A DNA stretch of 53,799 nt, taken from Endomicrobium sp. GTDB lineage: Bacteria > Elusimicrobiota > Endomicrobiia > Endomicrobiales > Endomicrobiaceae. The translations under genes were made by a program, and so were the position numbers. Shown piece after piece: positions 29,388 to 39,835 of this stretch. The stretch lies in NCBI GenBank assembly GCA_031286985.1, contig JAITTL010000004.1:1-53799 (forward strand), given 5' to 3'. The notes under the pieces were generated by a model that saw nothing but the letters and a program-made list of their open reading frames with translations, made no database searches and had not been told where the DNA came from. The stretch's first letter is position 1, and every line of letters starts with the position of its first letter.

Positions 29388-31773
29388 ATCATATTTCTTA
29401 GATATATTAAAAAGCCAAGTGCTGATAATGGATGGTGCTATAGGGACGGAGCTACAAAAGAAAAACTATCTTATCGACGTTACAATACCAGAAGAATTAA
29501 ATATTAAATTTCCAGAAAGAATAGTTGATATTTATTCTTCTTATATAAATGCTGGTTCGGATATAGTTCTTGCGAATACTTTTGGTGTAAATCCTATAAA
29601 ATTGAAACAGAATGGATTATTGGATAGAGCTGATGATATAGTAAAATTTGGTATTGATTTAATAAGAAAAATTTCCCCGAAAGTTATTGTGGCAGGGGAT
29701 GTATCTTCAATAGGGGAATACATAGAGCCTTTAGGTTCTTTATCTTTCGATGAAGCTTATAATGCTTTTGCATTCCAAACATCTTTGTTACAAAAACACA
29801 ATGCAGATATTATCATTATCGAAACTATGACAGAAATAAAAGAGGTTAAAGCGGCAATTCTTGCTGCAAAAGAGAATTTTGGAGGAGCAATTGTTGCTCA
29901 AATGACATTTTCAAAAGATGGCACTACTGTTACCGGAACTGATTTAAGAAGTTTTATAGCAATGGCAGAGAGTTTAGGGGTTGATGCGTTAGGATTAAAT
30001 TGTTCTATAGGTTCCAAAGATTTAGTTGAGCTTGCAAAAGTTTTATGTGACAATACAAATTTACCTATATCTTTTAAACCAAATGCAGGAATACCTGCAC
30101 TGATTAACCGTGAAACTTTTTTTCCTGAGACAAAAGAAGAATTTTTAGAATCAAGCTTAAAAGCATACTCTTATGGTGTTAATATGTTTGGAGGGTGTTG
30201 TGGTAGTGATCCTGAGTTTATTAGAATTTTATCAAGTAGATTAAAAAATAAACCTCCAAAAATTCGAAAATCAACAAATAAATATTTTCTCTCAACAAGA
30301 ATAAAAGCTATTGATATAAATGAAATTAAAACACCCATTGTAATTGGTGAAAGGATAAACCCAACAAATAGAAGCAGGTTTCAAAAAGAATTACTTAAAG
30401 GGAACTTGTATCCAATAAAAGAAGAAGCACGTGTGCAGGTGCAATTTGGAGCAAATATTCTAGATGTAAATGTTGGTATTGCAAGTGTAGATGAGGTAAA
30501 ACTTCTCACAAATGCTGTAAACCAAATACAGGAAATAGTTTCTGTCCCTGTATGCATAGATTCGAGTAATTTTTATGCGTTGGAGCAGGCAGTAAAAAAT
30601 TGTGCAGGTAGACCAATCATTAACTCCGTAAATGGCGAACAAACAAAGCTTGATTTGATATTGCCTATAGCAAAAAAATATGGTGCTGCTTTAATAGCTT
30701 TAACAACTGATGATGATGGAATACCTAAGACAATGGAAAAAAGATTAGAAATAGCTCAAAAAATTTTAAAATTTGCTGACAGCTATTGTGTAGAAAGAAA
30801 AAGCATAATTTTTGATTATCTTGCTTTATCGGCAAGCTCTTCACCTGAACAGATACAAGAAACATTAAAAGCAATGAAAGAGTCGAAAATAAGATATCCT
30901 GAATGTAAACTTATTTTAGGGATATCAAATGTTTCTTTTGGTCTTCCTTCAAGGCAGACGATAAATTCCACTTTTTTAAAAATGGCTACTGATACCGGTC
31001 TTACCTTTGCAATTATTAATCCTCTTGAGGACTGGACAATAGACAGTGCTCTTGCTAAAAATTTGCTTAAAAATGTAGATAAAGGTGCAGTTAAGTATAT
31101 GGAGACTTTTGCCTCTTTTAGGAAACAAATTCCTATAATCGAAGATAAAAAACTTTCATTAGATCAACAACTTTATTTTGCAATTTTAAATGGAAACCAG
31201 GAATCTGTGTCGGATATTGTAAATCAAATCATTGCATGCGAACCTAATTCTTTTGAAATGGTAAATGACAATGTTTTAAAAGGATTAGATGTTGTTGGAC
31301 AAAGATTTGCTCTAAAAGAATATTTTCTTCCGCAGCTAATTATGTCAGCGCAAGCAGCTCAAACCGCGTTTGCTGTGGTAAAAACGATTCTTAAAAAACA
31401 TGAAAAATTTTCTAAAGGTAAAGTTATAATGGCTACGGTTAAAGGAGATATGCACGATATAGGTAAAAACATAGTTGGTGTTGTGCTTGAAAGTTACGGA
31501 TTTGATGTTATAGATATGGGAATAAATGTTGATTCTCAATCAATAGTAAATAAAGCTTGTGAGCTTAATGCTATTGCAATAGGGCTTTCAGCACTTATGA
31601 CGACTACAATGCCTGAGATGGAAATCATTGTAAACTTAAGAAATACAGCAAATACACGAGCAAAAATAATAATAGGAGGTGCAGCTGTTACAGACAAATT
31701 TGCAAAAGAAATTGGTGCAGATGCTTATGCCAAAGATGCCGTCGGAGCAGCCAAATACATAAAGACCTTATAA
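29380..31773 (+). CDS. metH: Cobalamin-dependent methionine synthase (lacking C-terminal activation domain)
   Basis: MDGAIGTELQKK, FGGCCGSDPEFI, VIGERINPTNRSRF, KGDMHDIGKNIVGVVLESYGFDVIDMG (B12-binding DxHxxG). Start probably GTG 29380. Confidence 0.95.
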   Translation: MDKSYFLDILKSQVLIMDGAIGTELQKKNYLIDVTIPEELNIKFPERIVDIYSSYINAGSDIVLANTFGVNPIKLKQNGLLDRADDIVKFGIDLIRKISPKVIVAGDVSSIGEYIEPLGSLSFDEAYNAFAFQTSLLQKHNADIIIIETMTEIKEVKAAILAAKENFGGAIVAQMTFSKDGTTVTGTDLRSFIAMAESLGVDALGLNCSIGSKDLVELAKVLCDNTNLPISFKPNAGIPALINRETFFPETKEEFLESSLKAYSYGVNMFGGCCGSDPEFIRILSSRLKNKPPKIRKSTNKYFLSTRIKAIDINEIKTPIVIGERINPTNRSRFQKELLKGNLYPIKEEARVQVQFGANILDVNVGIASVDEVKLLTNAVNQIQEIVSVPVCIDSSNFYALEQAVKNCAGRPIINSVNGEQTKLDLILPIAKKYGAALIALTTDDDGIPKTMEKRLEIAQKILKFADSYCVERKSIIFDYLALSASSSPEQIQETLKAMKESKIRYPECKLILGISNVSFGLPSRQTINSTFLKMATDTGLTFAIINPLEDWTIDSALAKNLLKNVDKGAVKYMETFASFRKQIPIIEDKKLSLDQQLYFAILNGNQESVSDIVNQIIACEPNSFEMVNDNVLKGLDVVGQRFALKEYFLPQLIMSAQAAQTAFAVVKTILKKHEKFSKGKVIMATVKGDMHDIGKNIVGVVLESYGFDVIDMGINVDSQSIVNKACELNAIAIGLSALMTTTMPEMEIIVNLRNTANTRAKIIIGGAAVTDKFAKEIGADAYAKDAVGAAKYIKTL

Positions 31774-31896
31774 AACGTAATGAAAATGTTAATTTGTCGC
31801 AAAGATATACAAAAAGAATAACGTAAAATAAGGATGTTACAAGATGACTTCGCCAAAAAGAATTGTGTTAGAGGTATCACAGCAAACCACGAGCCT

Positions 31897-32862
31897 TTAA
31901 TTGCTATTGACAATTTGTAGCATTTTTGAAATTGGTAAATAAGCTTTCTGTCTCACATCTTCTTTTACTGAGACTATGTTTTTCATGTTTGTAAGTACAT
32001 CTAGTACTTTTGCCAATGTAATTTTTTTCATATTTGGACACTCAGCCAGTTCCGTAACAGGATAAAAATTTTTATCTTGATTATCTTTTCTAAGTTTATG
32101 TAATATCCCGATTTCTGTAGCTATAATGAAATCTTTTGCGGTACTTTTTTCTACATATTTACACATAAGTCCTGTTGACATAACGTGATTGGCTAAAGAG
32201 ATAACCTCAGGACGACACTCAGGATGTGCTAAAACCTCAGCTTTTGGGTGTTCCATTTTTACTTTTAAGACATAATCTGGCAAAATAAAATTATTATGAG
32301 TAGGGCAAAATCCATCCCATACATTCATCTCTATGTTCAAATTTTTCTGAATGTAGCTACCCAAATTTCTATCTGGTAAAAAAAGTATATCAACCCCTTG
32401 GATGCCTTTTTTGTCAATGACGCTCTTTATAACATTTAGAGCGTTGGAAGATGTACAACATATATCGCTTTCAGCTTTTACCTCGGCAGAGGTATTTACA
32501 TAAGCCACAACAATAAGGTTTTTATGTTGTGATTTAAAACTTTTCAATTTTTTAGCGGTCACCATATCTGCCAAAGGGCATCCTGCATTCAAATCTGGGA
32601 TTAACACTTTTTTGCTTGGACTTAGTATGGATGCAGTTTCTGCCATAAAATATACGCCACAAAAAACAATTACATCCGCATCAATCTGTGTGGCTTTCCT
32701 ACTTAGTTCCAAAGAATCTCCAACAAAATCCGCCACATCATAAATTTCAGGTGGTTGGTACATATGAGCTAAAATTACAGCCCTTCTTTCTAATTTTAAT
32801 CTATTTATTTTTTCAATAATTTCATTCACACTAAGTTCCATTTTCACATGATAGTCACACAA
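31897..32862 (-). CDS. nadA: Quinolinate synthase
   Basis: ILAHMYQPPEIYDVADFVGDSLELSRKA; DLNAGCPLADMV; AHPECRPEV; TEIGILHKL. Confidence 0.96.
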   Translation of the reverse strand: MCDYHVKMELSVNEIIEKINRLKLERRAVILAHMYQPPEIYDVADFVGDSLELSRKATQIDADVIVFCGVYFMAETASILSPSKKVLIPDLNAGCPLADMVTAKKLKSFKSQHKNLIVVAYVNTSAEVKAESDICCTSSNALNVIKSVIDKKGIQGVDILFLPDRNLGSYIQKNLNIEMNVWDGFCPTHNNFILPDYVLKVKMEHPKAEVLAHPECRPEVISLANHVMSTGLMCKYVEKSTAKDFIIATEIGILHKLRKDNQDKNFYPVTELAECPNMKKITLAKVLDVLTNMKNIVSVKEDVRQKAYLPISKMLQIVNSN

Positions 32863-32930
32863 CTACGATCATATAATTGCGTCATTTTATTTTTCGATTT
32901 TTTCATTTTGTTAACAGATGTGTTGTTTAA

Positions 32931-33062
32931 TTTGCTATTTCATCAAACATTTTCATCATAAACGTTCCAGACCCTTCAAAAGCATTGCTTGCGTTTTCTG
33001 CAGCTATTCCAAGTGCTGTCACATCCCTCTTTAGGAAGTCTAAACAATCCACTAACGATCGG
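32931..33062 (-). pseudogene. Unidentified coding remnant (C-terminal fragment)
   Basis: Minus-strand reading VDCLDFLKRDVTALGIAAENASNAFEGSGTFMMKMFDEIAN* is protein-like but lacks an intact N-terminus. Confidence 0.35.
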
Positions 33063-33294
33063 CCATCAGAGTCTTATAATCTTTGCTACAACATTCATTC
33101 TTGTCTTAGCCCTACTTGTTCTGTTTCTATCAAAAGGTTTTTTATGTAGTTATTTCACCATTTTTTTAATTAAAATGCAACTTCCTATTTTTTATCTACA
33201 TGTAACAACAATGTGGTACAATATTTGATGTTAAGTCTAAAACCCATTTTGGAAATGGTAAAATATCGTATATGCGTCTAATCAATGTGTGTGT

Positions 33295-33324
33295 TTGACA
33301 AATGAGGGTAAGTGTTGCTACAAT
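33295..33324 (+). promoter_or_regulatory. Sigma70-type promoter for the tRNA-fMet region
   Basis: TTGACA (33295-33300) - 18 nt - TACAAT (33319-33324). Confidence 0.7.
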
Positions 33325-33340
33325 GATCGGCAAACTGAGT

Positions 33341-33414
<74 letters not shown>

Positions 33415-33551
33415 TTTGATTCGTACGACCTCGTTTGGAGTGAATGGGGTCGGATTTTTTTGTGTTGTAGAAGAGAAGCTGCATTATTTTATACAATTGG
33501 TATCAGTGGTCAGATGTTCATGACAACGTTATTTAGGCGTACAGGGAAAAA

Positions 33552-34103
33552 ATGATTATAGGTTTAACGGGTTCTTGTTGTTCAGGTAAAGATACAGTTG
33601 CAGACTATATACGCAAGAAACATGGGTATATGCACCTGTCTTTATCCGATGTCATAAGAGAAATGATGAAAATCGCAAAAATTGAATCTACAAGGGAAAA
33701 TCTTATAGCATTTGGAACTAAGTTGAGAAGAGAAAATGGAAATGGAGTTCTTGCTGAAAAAATTTTAGAAAAAATTGACTTGAATGGTAAGTATTGTATA
33801 ACTTCTATAAGGCACCCTGATGAAGTTAAGATTTTAAAGAAAATAGATGGATTTGTTTTAATAAATATCGATGCTCCTGAAGATATACGTTTTGAAAGAA
33901 TGCAAAAAAGAAAGAGGCTTGGGGATCCAAAAACGTTGAAGAAATTTATTGAACTTGAGGAACAAGAATCTCAAATTGAAGGACCAGGACAACAATTGAG
34001 TAAAACATCAAACATGGCTGATATCACATTAGTAAACGCCTCAAACTCTGTGGCAAAGCTTGGAGTTGCAATTGAAAATTTATTAAAAAACATTGAAAAA
34101 TAA
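33552..34103 (+). CDS. P-loop nucleotide kinase (dephospho-CoA kinase-like / UPF0200-like)
   Basis: MIIGLTGSCCSGKDTVADYI (Walker A), ITSIRHPDEV, RFERMQKR. Confidence 0.7.
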   Translation: MIIGLTGSCCSGKDTVADYIRKKHGYMHLSLSDVIREMMKIAKIESTRENLIAFGTKLRRENGNGVLAEKILEKIDLNGKYCITSIRHPDEVKILKKIDGFVLINIDAPEDIRFERMQKRKRLGDPKTLKKFIELEEQESQIEGPGQQLSKTSNMADITLVNASNSVAKLGVAIENLLKNIEK

Positions 34104-34163
34104 ACAATTGACTATACTGTGTTATTTTTTATATATTCGGCTTCGTTTATAGATCGTTCGAAC

Positions 34164-34236
34164 GGTGCGGTACCCAAGAGGTAAGGGAGCAGTCTGCAAA
34201 ACTGTTATTTCGTCGGTTCGATTCCGACCCGCACCT
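34164..34236 (+). tRNA. tRNA-Cys (GCA)
   Basis: GGTGCGG...GTCTGCAAAAC...GGTTCGATTCC...CCGCACCT; T discriminator. Confidence 0.92.
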
Positions 34237-34263
34237 GATTTTGTTAAGGTGGTGTTATCAATC

Positions 34264-34339
34264 TGCCCAGTTAGCTCAGTTGGTTAGAGTACTTCCTTGA
34301 CATGGAAGGGGTCAGAAGTTCGAGTCTTCTACTGGGCAT
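34264..34339 (+). tRNA. tRNA-Val (GAC)
   Basis: TGCCCAG...CTTCCTTGACATGGAAG...GTTCGAGTC...CTGGGCA. Confidence 0.9.
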
Positions 34340-34361
34340 ATCTTGGGTGTGTGTGGGCATA

Positions 34362-35846
34362 GTGAAGAAAAAAATATCGAACTTAGTTTTAGCAAAACAA
34401 TCAAAAGTCCCACTGTTTAACGCTCTCCTGGCTCATGCAAAGAGGGACGTTGTGTCTTTTCACTGTCCTGGACATAAAAATGGTAGAAGCATTGATAAAG
34501 TACTAAAAGATTATACTGGGGAAGATGTTTACAAATTTGATGTAACTGTTTTTGATGAAGTTGATTCTTTACATGATCCAATAGGTCCAATAAAAAAAGC
34601 TCAGGAGCTTATGGCGCAAGCTTATAACGTAAAGCATTCTCTATTTTTGGTAAATGGTACTTCAGTTGGCAATATGGCTATGTTTCTTGCAGCATGCGAT
34701 TCTGGTGATTCAGTGATAGTATCAAGAAATTCGCATAAATCGGTTATGTCTGGTGTCATAGTATCTGGGGTGTGGCCAATATGGATTCAACCTGAAATAA
34801 ACCAAGATTTAGATTTAGTTTTTAGTGCTACCTATGATCAGATTAAAAATGCTTTGGATAGATATCATGAAGCTAAAGCCGTGTTTATTACAAGCCCTAC
34901 ATATAACGGCGTTGTTACGGAATTGAGTAAAATTGTTGATTTATGTCATAAACGAGGCAAAATAGTTTTAGTCGACGAAGCCCATGGAGCGCATTTGCAT
35001 TTTAATCCATCCCTTCCGGAATCTGCAGTTGCAGCTGGCGCTGATTTGTGTGTTCAGTCGATCCACAAGACTTTGTCTGCAATATCTCAAGGCTCGGTAT
35101 TACATTTTAATTCTAAACTTGTTGATTTCAATAGAGTAAAAAAAATAGTTTCAATGCTTCAGACAACCAGTCCAAATTATTTAACCTTGGCAAGTCTTGA
35201 TTTGGCAAGGAGGCAAGCATTTTTACATGGAGAAGAAAATTTTAATAAAGTTATAAAGTCGGCCGAAATAGGTCGCGCTTATATAAATACTAATATACAT
35301 TCCATGAAATGTTGTACTCGTCAAGAAATACAGCGATTAGGGTTTGATTTGGATGTTACTAAACTTACTGTCAATGTTACAAAGACAGGCCTTTCAGGTT
35401 ATGAAATTGAGAATATTCTTGCTAAAGAATATAACATACAGCTCGATTACGCTGATCTATTTAATTTAGTTGCCATTATGGGTGAAGGTTCAAACAAATC
35501 AGACGTGGATGCTTTTGTAGATGCCCTTCGAAGCATAAGTGCAAAATACCATGGGCAACAAAAAAATTGGATACTCAAAATTCCATCGCTGGCTACAGAA
35601 ATGGTTATGAGACCAAGAGAAGTGTTTCTTTCGAATAGTACTAAAAAAATCAGTTTTAAAAAAGCTGTTGGACATGTTGCTGCCCAAACACTTACACCTT
35701 ATCCTCCTGGCATTCCTGTTGTGATTCCGGGTGAAAGAATTACCAAGGAAATATGTGATTATTTAATAGATATGTCTTCCAAGGATATAAGAATGAGTGG
35801 ACAGGAGACAGAATGTTTGAGGACAGTAAAAGTTTTTACAAATTAA
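34362..35846 (+). CDS. Orn/Lys/Arg decarboxylase family protein (PLP-dependent)
   Basis: HCPGHKNGRSID, FLVNGTSVGNMAM, VDEAHGAHLHFNPSLPESAVAAGADLCVQSIHKTLSA. The track ORF start overlaps tRNA-Val, so GTG 34362 is used. Confidence 0.92.
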   Translation: MKKKISNLVLAKQSKVPLFNALLAHAKRDVVSFHCPGHKNGRSIDKVLKDYTGEDVYKFDVTVFDEVDSLHDPIGPIKKAQELMAQAYNVKHSLFLVNGTSVGNMAMFLAACDSGDSVIVSRNSHKSVMSGVIVSGVWPIWIQPEINQDLDLVFSATYDQIKNALDRYHEAKAVFITSPTYNGVVTELSKIVDLCHKRGKIVLVDEAHGAHLHFNPSLPESAVAAGADLCVQSIHKTLSAISQGSVLHFNSKLVDFNRVKKIVSMLQTTSPNYLTLASLDLARRQAFLHGEENFNKVIKSAEIGRAYINTNIHSMKCCTRQEIQRLGFDLDVTKLTVNVTKTGLSGYEIENILAKEYNIQLDYADLFNLVAIMGEGSNKSDVDAFVDALRSISAKYHGQQKNWILKIPSLATEMVMRPREVFLSNSTKKISFKKAVGHVAAQTLTPYPPGIPVVIPGERITKEICDYLIDMSSKDIRMSGQETECLRTVKVFTN

Positions 35847-36211
35847 TGGAGAAAATTATGAATAAAAAAGATCTGTCAAGTTTAAAAAGAATTTTAATAC
35901 AAAAGGAAACAGAGCTTTTAAACAAAACTGATAATACAAGTAGAGATGTTGATATCAGTTCAAATGAAAACGTCGGAGATGAGGTAGATGTAGCAAGTCA
36001 AAATATAGAAAAAGAGATATATTTTGAACTTGCTGCAAATGATAAAATAACTTTGAGCGCTATAAATGATGCGCTCACTAAAATAGAAAAGGGTACTTAT
36101 GGTTGCTGTGAGTGTTGTAATGATGCTATACAAATTAAAAGATTGACAGCAATTCCGTGGACACGATATTGCATTAAGTGTCAAGAAGAAGCTGAAAATC
36201 AGAAAAGATAA
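35846..36211 (+). CDS. DksA/TraR-family C4 zinc-finger protein
   Basis: ALTKIEKGTYGCCECCNDAIQIKRLTAIPWTRYCIKCQEEAE. Confidence 0.88.
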   Translation: MEKIMNKKDLSSLKRILIQKETELLNKTDNTSRDVDISSNENVGDEVDVASQNIEKEIYFELAANDKITLSAINDALTKIEKGTYGCCECCNDAIQIKRLTAIPWTRYCIKCQEEAENQKR

Positions 36212-36214
36212 AAA

Positions 36215-37240
36215 GTGATAAATCTCTTATTAACTCATCCTATTTCAAAAAATTTTGCATCATGGATGGAAAGTATGTTTTTGTTCGTCCTTGTGTTTTT
36301 TGTTGGATTTTTGTTTAAGAAGTACGTCGCAAGACTTATTCGAACAGTTTTAGTAAAAATCGGAATTGTTTTGCGCGGTGAAGTATTTGCAATGTCGGTT
36401 AGCTATATTTCTTTTTGGTTTTTTCTAGTTGCTTTGTATGTGGCTTTTTTAAAAGCTCCAATAAATGTTGCTAACTCGGTTATTAATAAATTATTTGTTG
36501 CGGTGTTTGCTTTTTCTATAGTTGTTCTAATTGCTTCAATTGTATCTAAAATGTTTCAGAATTTTGTCCATGAGAAGATAGGGGCAAATATAATAAAGTT
36601 TGGTGTTATTTTTGTTGGTTTAATATTAATATTAAACCAAGCTGGTATAAAACTAACACCTATTTTGACGGCGTTGGGTATAGGATCGCTGGCCGTTGCC
36701 CTGGCTCTCCATGATACTCTTGCTAATTTTTTTGCTGGAATAAGTATTCTTGCAAGCAAGCAAATTTCGAGGAATGATTATATAAAACTTGATTCTGGGC
36801 AAGAGGGAACAGTAATTGAAGTTAACTGGAGAACAACGCTTATAAGGGAAATATCTAATGCTGTTGTTGTGATTCCAAATAACAAGGTGGCGTCGGCAAT
36901 AGTAACAAGTTTTCAATTTGAAAAAGCGGATGTCACTGCTTCCGTAAGTTGCGGGGTGGCGTATGGAAGTGATTTGAAGCACGTGCAAAATATCGCAAAA
37001 CTTGCTGCACAAGAAATAATTGATAAATATGAAGATTCTGTAAAAACCTACACACCGCTTGTACGGTTTGTGAATTTTGCCGATTCTTCTATAAATTTCG
37101 TTTTGTTATTTAGAGTAAAAAATGTTTATGTGAAAGCTTTTATGCAAAGTGAAGTATTAAAAAATCTTTACAAAAAGTTACATGAAGAGAAAATAGAAAT
37201 ACCATTCCCTCAACGTGTTGTTACAATTAACAAGGTGTAA
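36215..37240 (+). CDS. MscS-family mechanosensitive channel
   Basis: LTALGIGSLAVALALHDTLANFFAGISILASKQISRNDYIKLDSGQEGTVIEVNWRTTLIR. Confidence 0.94.
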   Translation: MINLLLTHPISKNFASWMESMFLFVLVFFVGFLFKKYVARLIRTVLVKIGIVLRGEVFAMSVSYISFWFFLVALYVAFLKAPINVANSVINKLFVAVFAFSIVVLIASIVSKMFQNFVHEKIGANIIKFGVIFVGLILILNQAGIKLTPILTALGIGSLAVALALHDTLANFFAGISILASKQISRNDYIKLDSGQEGTVIEVNWRTTLIREISNAVVVIPNNKVASAIVTSFQFEKADVTASVSCGVAYGSDLKHVQNIAKLAAQEIIDKYEDSVKTYTPLVRFVNFADSSINFVLLFRVKNVYVKAFMQSEVLKNLYKKLHEEKIEIPFPQRVVTINKV

Positions 37241-37290
37241 TGATGATTGTGTTAATAATATGGCTTACTGAATTTTGAGGAGGGATATAG

Positions 37291-37632
37291 ATGAAATTTG
37301 TTTTAAGTTCAAAAATATTTAAGGCTACTGTAACAGAAGCAAATCTGGAATATAAAGGAAGCATAACAATAGATTCTGATCTTTGCAATGAGGCAGGTTT
37401 ATGGTTGGGTGAAAAGGTTCTTGTTGTCTCAAATACGTCAGGGGCTCGTTTGGAAACTTACGTAATTTTTGGAAAGGCTGGTTCCGGTGTGGTTTGTATG
37501 AATGGTGCGTCTGCTCATCTCATAAAAAAGGGAGAGGAAGTAATAATAATGGGGTTTGCTCTTTCGGATAAGCCTATTGAACCGAAAATTATTTTTCTGG
37601 ATAAGAATAATAAAATATTAAAAACAAAATAG
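37291..37632 (+). CDS. panD: Aspartate 1-decarboxylase
   Basis: ATVTEANLEYKGSITIDSDLCNEAGLW (Gly-Ser self-processing site), NGASAHLIKKGEEVIIMGFAL. Confidence 0.94.
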   Translation: MKFVLSSKIFKATVTEANLEYKGSITIDSDLCNEAGLWLGEKVLVVSNTSGARLETYVIFGKAGSGVVCMNGASAHLIKKGEEVIIMGFALSDKPIEPKIIFLDKNNKILKTK

Positions 37633-37692
37633 TTTTCATGGTTGTGTGCGTGTCCAATATGGGTGAAATACCAATTTGTTGAAATAGTTCAT

Positions 37693-37766
37693 CGGGGTGT
37701 GGCTCAGATGGCTAGAGCACTCGGTTCGGGACCGTGAGATCGCTGGTTCAAATCCAGTCGCCCCGA
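37693..37766 (+). tRNA. tRNA-Pro (CGG)
   Basis: CGGGGTG...CTCGGTTCGGGACCGTG...GGTTCAAATCC...CGCCCCGA. Confidence 0.9.
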
Positions 37767-37877
37767 TTCTTCGTTTCGATATGAAGATGGCGGGTTTAGT
37801 TGTTTAAAAGATGTTTTTCTACGAATATAAGTTTGCATTATTTGCTGGCATATTTTATAAACGTTTAATTTTGCGTT

Positions 37878-37951
37878 GCCCTGATAGCTCAACTGGATAG
37901 AGCAGATCCGTCCTAAGGATAAGATTGGAGGTTCAAATCCTCTTCAGGGCA
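37878..37951 (+). tRNA. tRNA-Arg (CCT)
   Basis: GCCCTGA...GATCCGTCCTAAGGATA...GGTTCAAATCC...TCAGGGCA. Confidence 0.88.
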
Positions 37952-38092
37952 GGTTTTTTTGCTGTTTCCCTTTTCCTTCATATTTCACAAATTTTTCACA
38001 TCTTGTCAATTTATTTGAATTAAAAAATGCTAACCTTAGCCATGTTCTTATAAAGAACACAATTGTTGTGTGAACAAAAGGAGGAAAATCCA

Positions 38093-39436
38093 ATGTTTTC
38101 ATCATCAACGGTGCCATCAACGAAATTAACAGGATCTATGGAAACGCCGGAAATTGCAAAAAAGTTTAAGTACTGGCAGATTCAGACGATGGCAGTGACC
38201 TGGGTATCGTATGCTGTGTTTTTTATAATGCGTAAATGTATATCTATGGCTACGCTTGGAATACAGGCAGATTTAGGTATTTCAAAAGATCAGCTTGGTA
38301 TTTTTTTTACATTGCATGGGTTGATATACGGTGTATCAAGATTTTCAAGTAGTCTTGTTATTCATAAGTTTATAGCTCGCAATTTTCTTGCATGTGGTCT
38401 TGTTTTGTGTGCCATATGCAATTTTGCTTTTGGTTGTAGTTCAACAGTGCTTGTTATGGGTATTTTGTGGCTTCTTCATGGAATCTTTCAGGGTATGGGT
38501 TGGCCCCCTTCTGCAAGACTGCTTCCCTATTGGATTCATCCACAGGAGCTTGCAACAAAAATGTCAATATGGAATACATCTCACTGCGTTGGAAGTGTTA
38601 TAATTCTTGCTGTTGGTGGTTGTTTGGCATCTTTAGGTTGGAGAAATGTTTTTTTTGTCCCTTCTATAGCAGGTTTAGCAGCAGCCGTAATAGTGTGGAT
38701 TTTTCTTAGAGATACCCCAAGTTCTGTGGGATTGCCTGAGCTTACATTTGGTGAAAATTACGAAAAAACAAAAGATAAAAAGAAAGAATCGATAGAATTT
38801 AAAAAATTCATAAAAAAACAGGTATTTAAAAATCATTATATTTGGATTCTTGGAATATCAAATTTATTTGTTTATGTCTTGAGATTTGCAGTTTTAGATT
38901 GGGGTCCAATGCTATTAAAAGAATGGAAAGGCTTAAGTCTTACACAGGGCGGCTTTATTGTTGCTGCATTTGAAATTTTTGGAGCTGTTGGAATCATTAC
39001 GTGTGGGTGGGTAACTGATAAATATTTTGGAGGAAAAAGTCCTCGCGTGTGTGCTATTGCTATGGCTCTTGGCTCATTTTTTCTATTCTTGTTTTGGTAT
39101 ATGCCAAGTACATATGCGTGGGTATCGTTAATAGCATTAGTATTATCAGGGTTTTTTATATATGGGGTTCAGTCACTTGTTCTTGTAGCTGTTTCTAACA
39201 TAGCTACGAAGCGAGCAGCGGCAACAGCAAATGGTTTTGTTGGAATTTGGGGTTATGGAGCTGTTATCTTTACAGGATGGTTGTTGGGTAGAATAGCTCG
39301 CTTGTTTGGCTGGGATACTGCTTTGGGATTTATAATTTTATTTGGTGTTGTCGGAACTGTTTTACTTGCATTCGCTTGGAAAGCAAAAGCGACAGGGTAC
39401 GAAGAGCTTGAGATGGGATCTAACGTAAAAGCTTAA
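38093..39436 (+). CDS. OPA-family MFS transporter (UhpT/UhpC/GlpT-like sugar-phosphate antiporter)
   Basis: SYAVFFIMRKCISMATLGIQADLGISKDQLG...QGMGWPPSARLLPYWIHPQE...WNTSHCVGS; 12-TM pattern. Confidence 0.88.
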   Translation: MFSSSTVPSTKLTGSMETPEIAKKFKYWQIQTMAVTWVSYAVFFIMRKCISMATLGIQADLGISKDQLGIFFTLHGLIYGVSRFSSSLVIHKFIARNFLACGLVLCAICNFAFGCSSTVLVMGILWLLHGIFQGMGWPPSARLLPYWIHPQELATKMSIWNTSHCVGSVIILAVGGCLASLGWRNVFFVPSIAGLAAAVIVWIFLRDTPSSVGLPELTFGENYEKTKDKKKESIEFKKFIKKQVFKNHYIWILGISNLFVYVLRFAVLDWGPMLLKEWKGLSLTQGGFIVAAFEIFGAVGIITCGWVTDKYFGGKSPRVCAIAMALGSFFLFLFWYMPSTYAWVSLIALVLSGFFIYGVQSLVLVAVSNIATKRAAATANGFVGIWGYGAVIFTGWLLGRIARLFGWDTALGFIILFGVVGTVLLAFAWKAKATGYEELEMGSNVKA

Positions 39437-39497
39437 AGAGTGCATATGAAAGTGATACATGTTAAATAAATATAACCATATAATTATGACATGTTAG

Positions 39498-39590
39498 ATA
39501 AAGAAGAGAGATTATTGAGTTGAGAGGCACCCTGAGGTAAAGATAGGAAGTACTGCTGATGATAAGAATAAGAACGTAAAAAAAATATAG
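39498..39590 (+). pseudogene. Remnant of the autotransporter-like barrel family
   Basis: Reading KRDY*VERHPEVKIGSTADDKNKNVKKI* resembles KRILNGEVPEVKIGSIAYEENKEIKGKG of the 53413-53799 protein; several stops. Confidence 0.65.
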
Positions 39591-39710
39591 AGGAAGGAAA
39601 AGAAATAGAATGGTTCTGTATATAATGAAATTGTGAAACAGAAAATGGAGTAGAAGTTTATGTGAATGTAAAATGTTTGGTAGTTAAGCACTATTATGGT
39701 ATATATAACG

Positions 39711-39735
39711 GAGCCCATGTTAAATGTGTGGGCTC
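39711..39735 (+). terminator. Hairpin, possible terminator
   Basis: GAGCCCA(39711-39717) ... TGGGCTC(39729-39735) followed by tgttctc; weak T-run. Confidence 0.5.
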
Positions 39736-39835
39736 TGTTCTCAAATGATGGTCCTGATCAGCTAAAATACATCGCAAAATCTTAACAACATGTCGTAAAA
39801 ACAGTTACTCATGAACCTAAATCCTTGATATTTAA

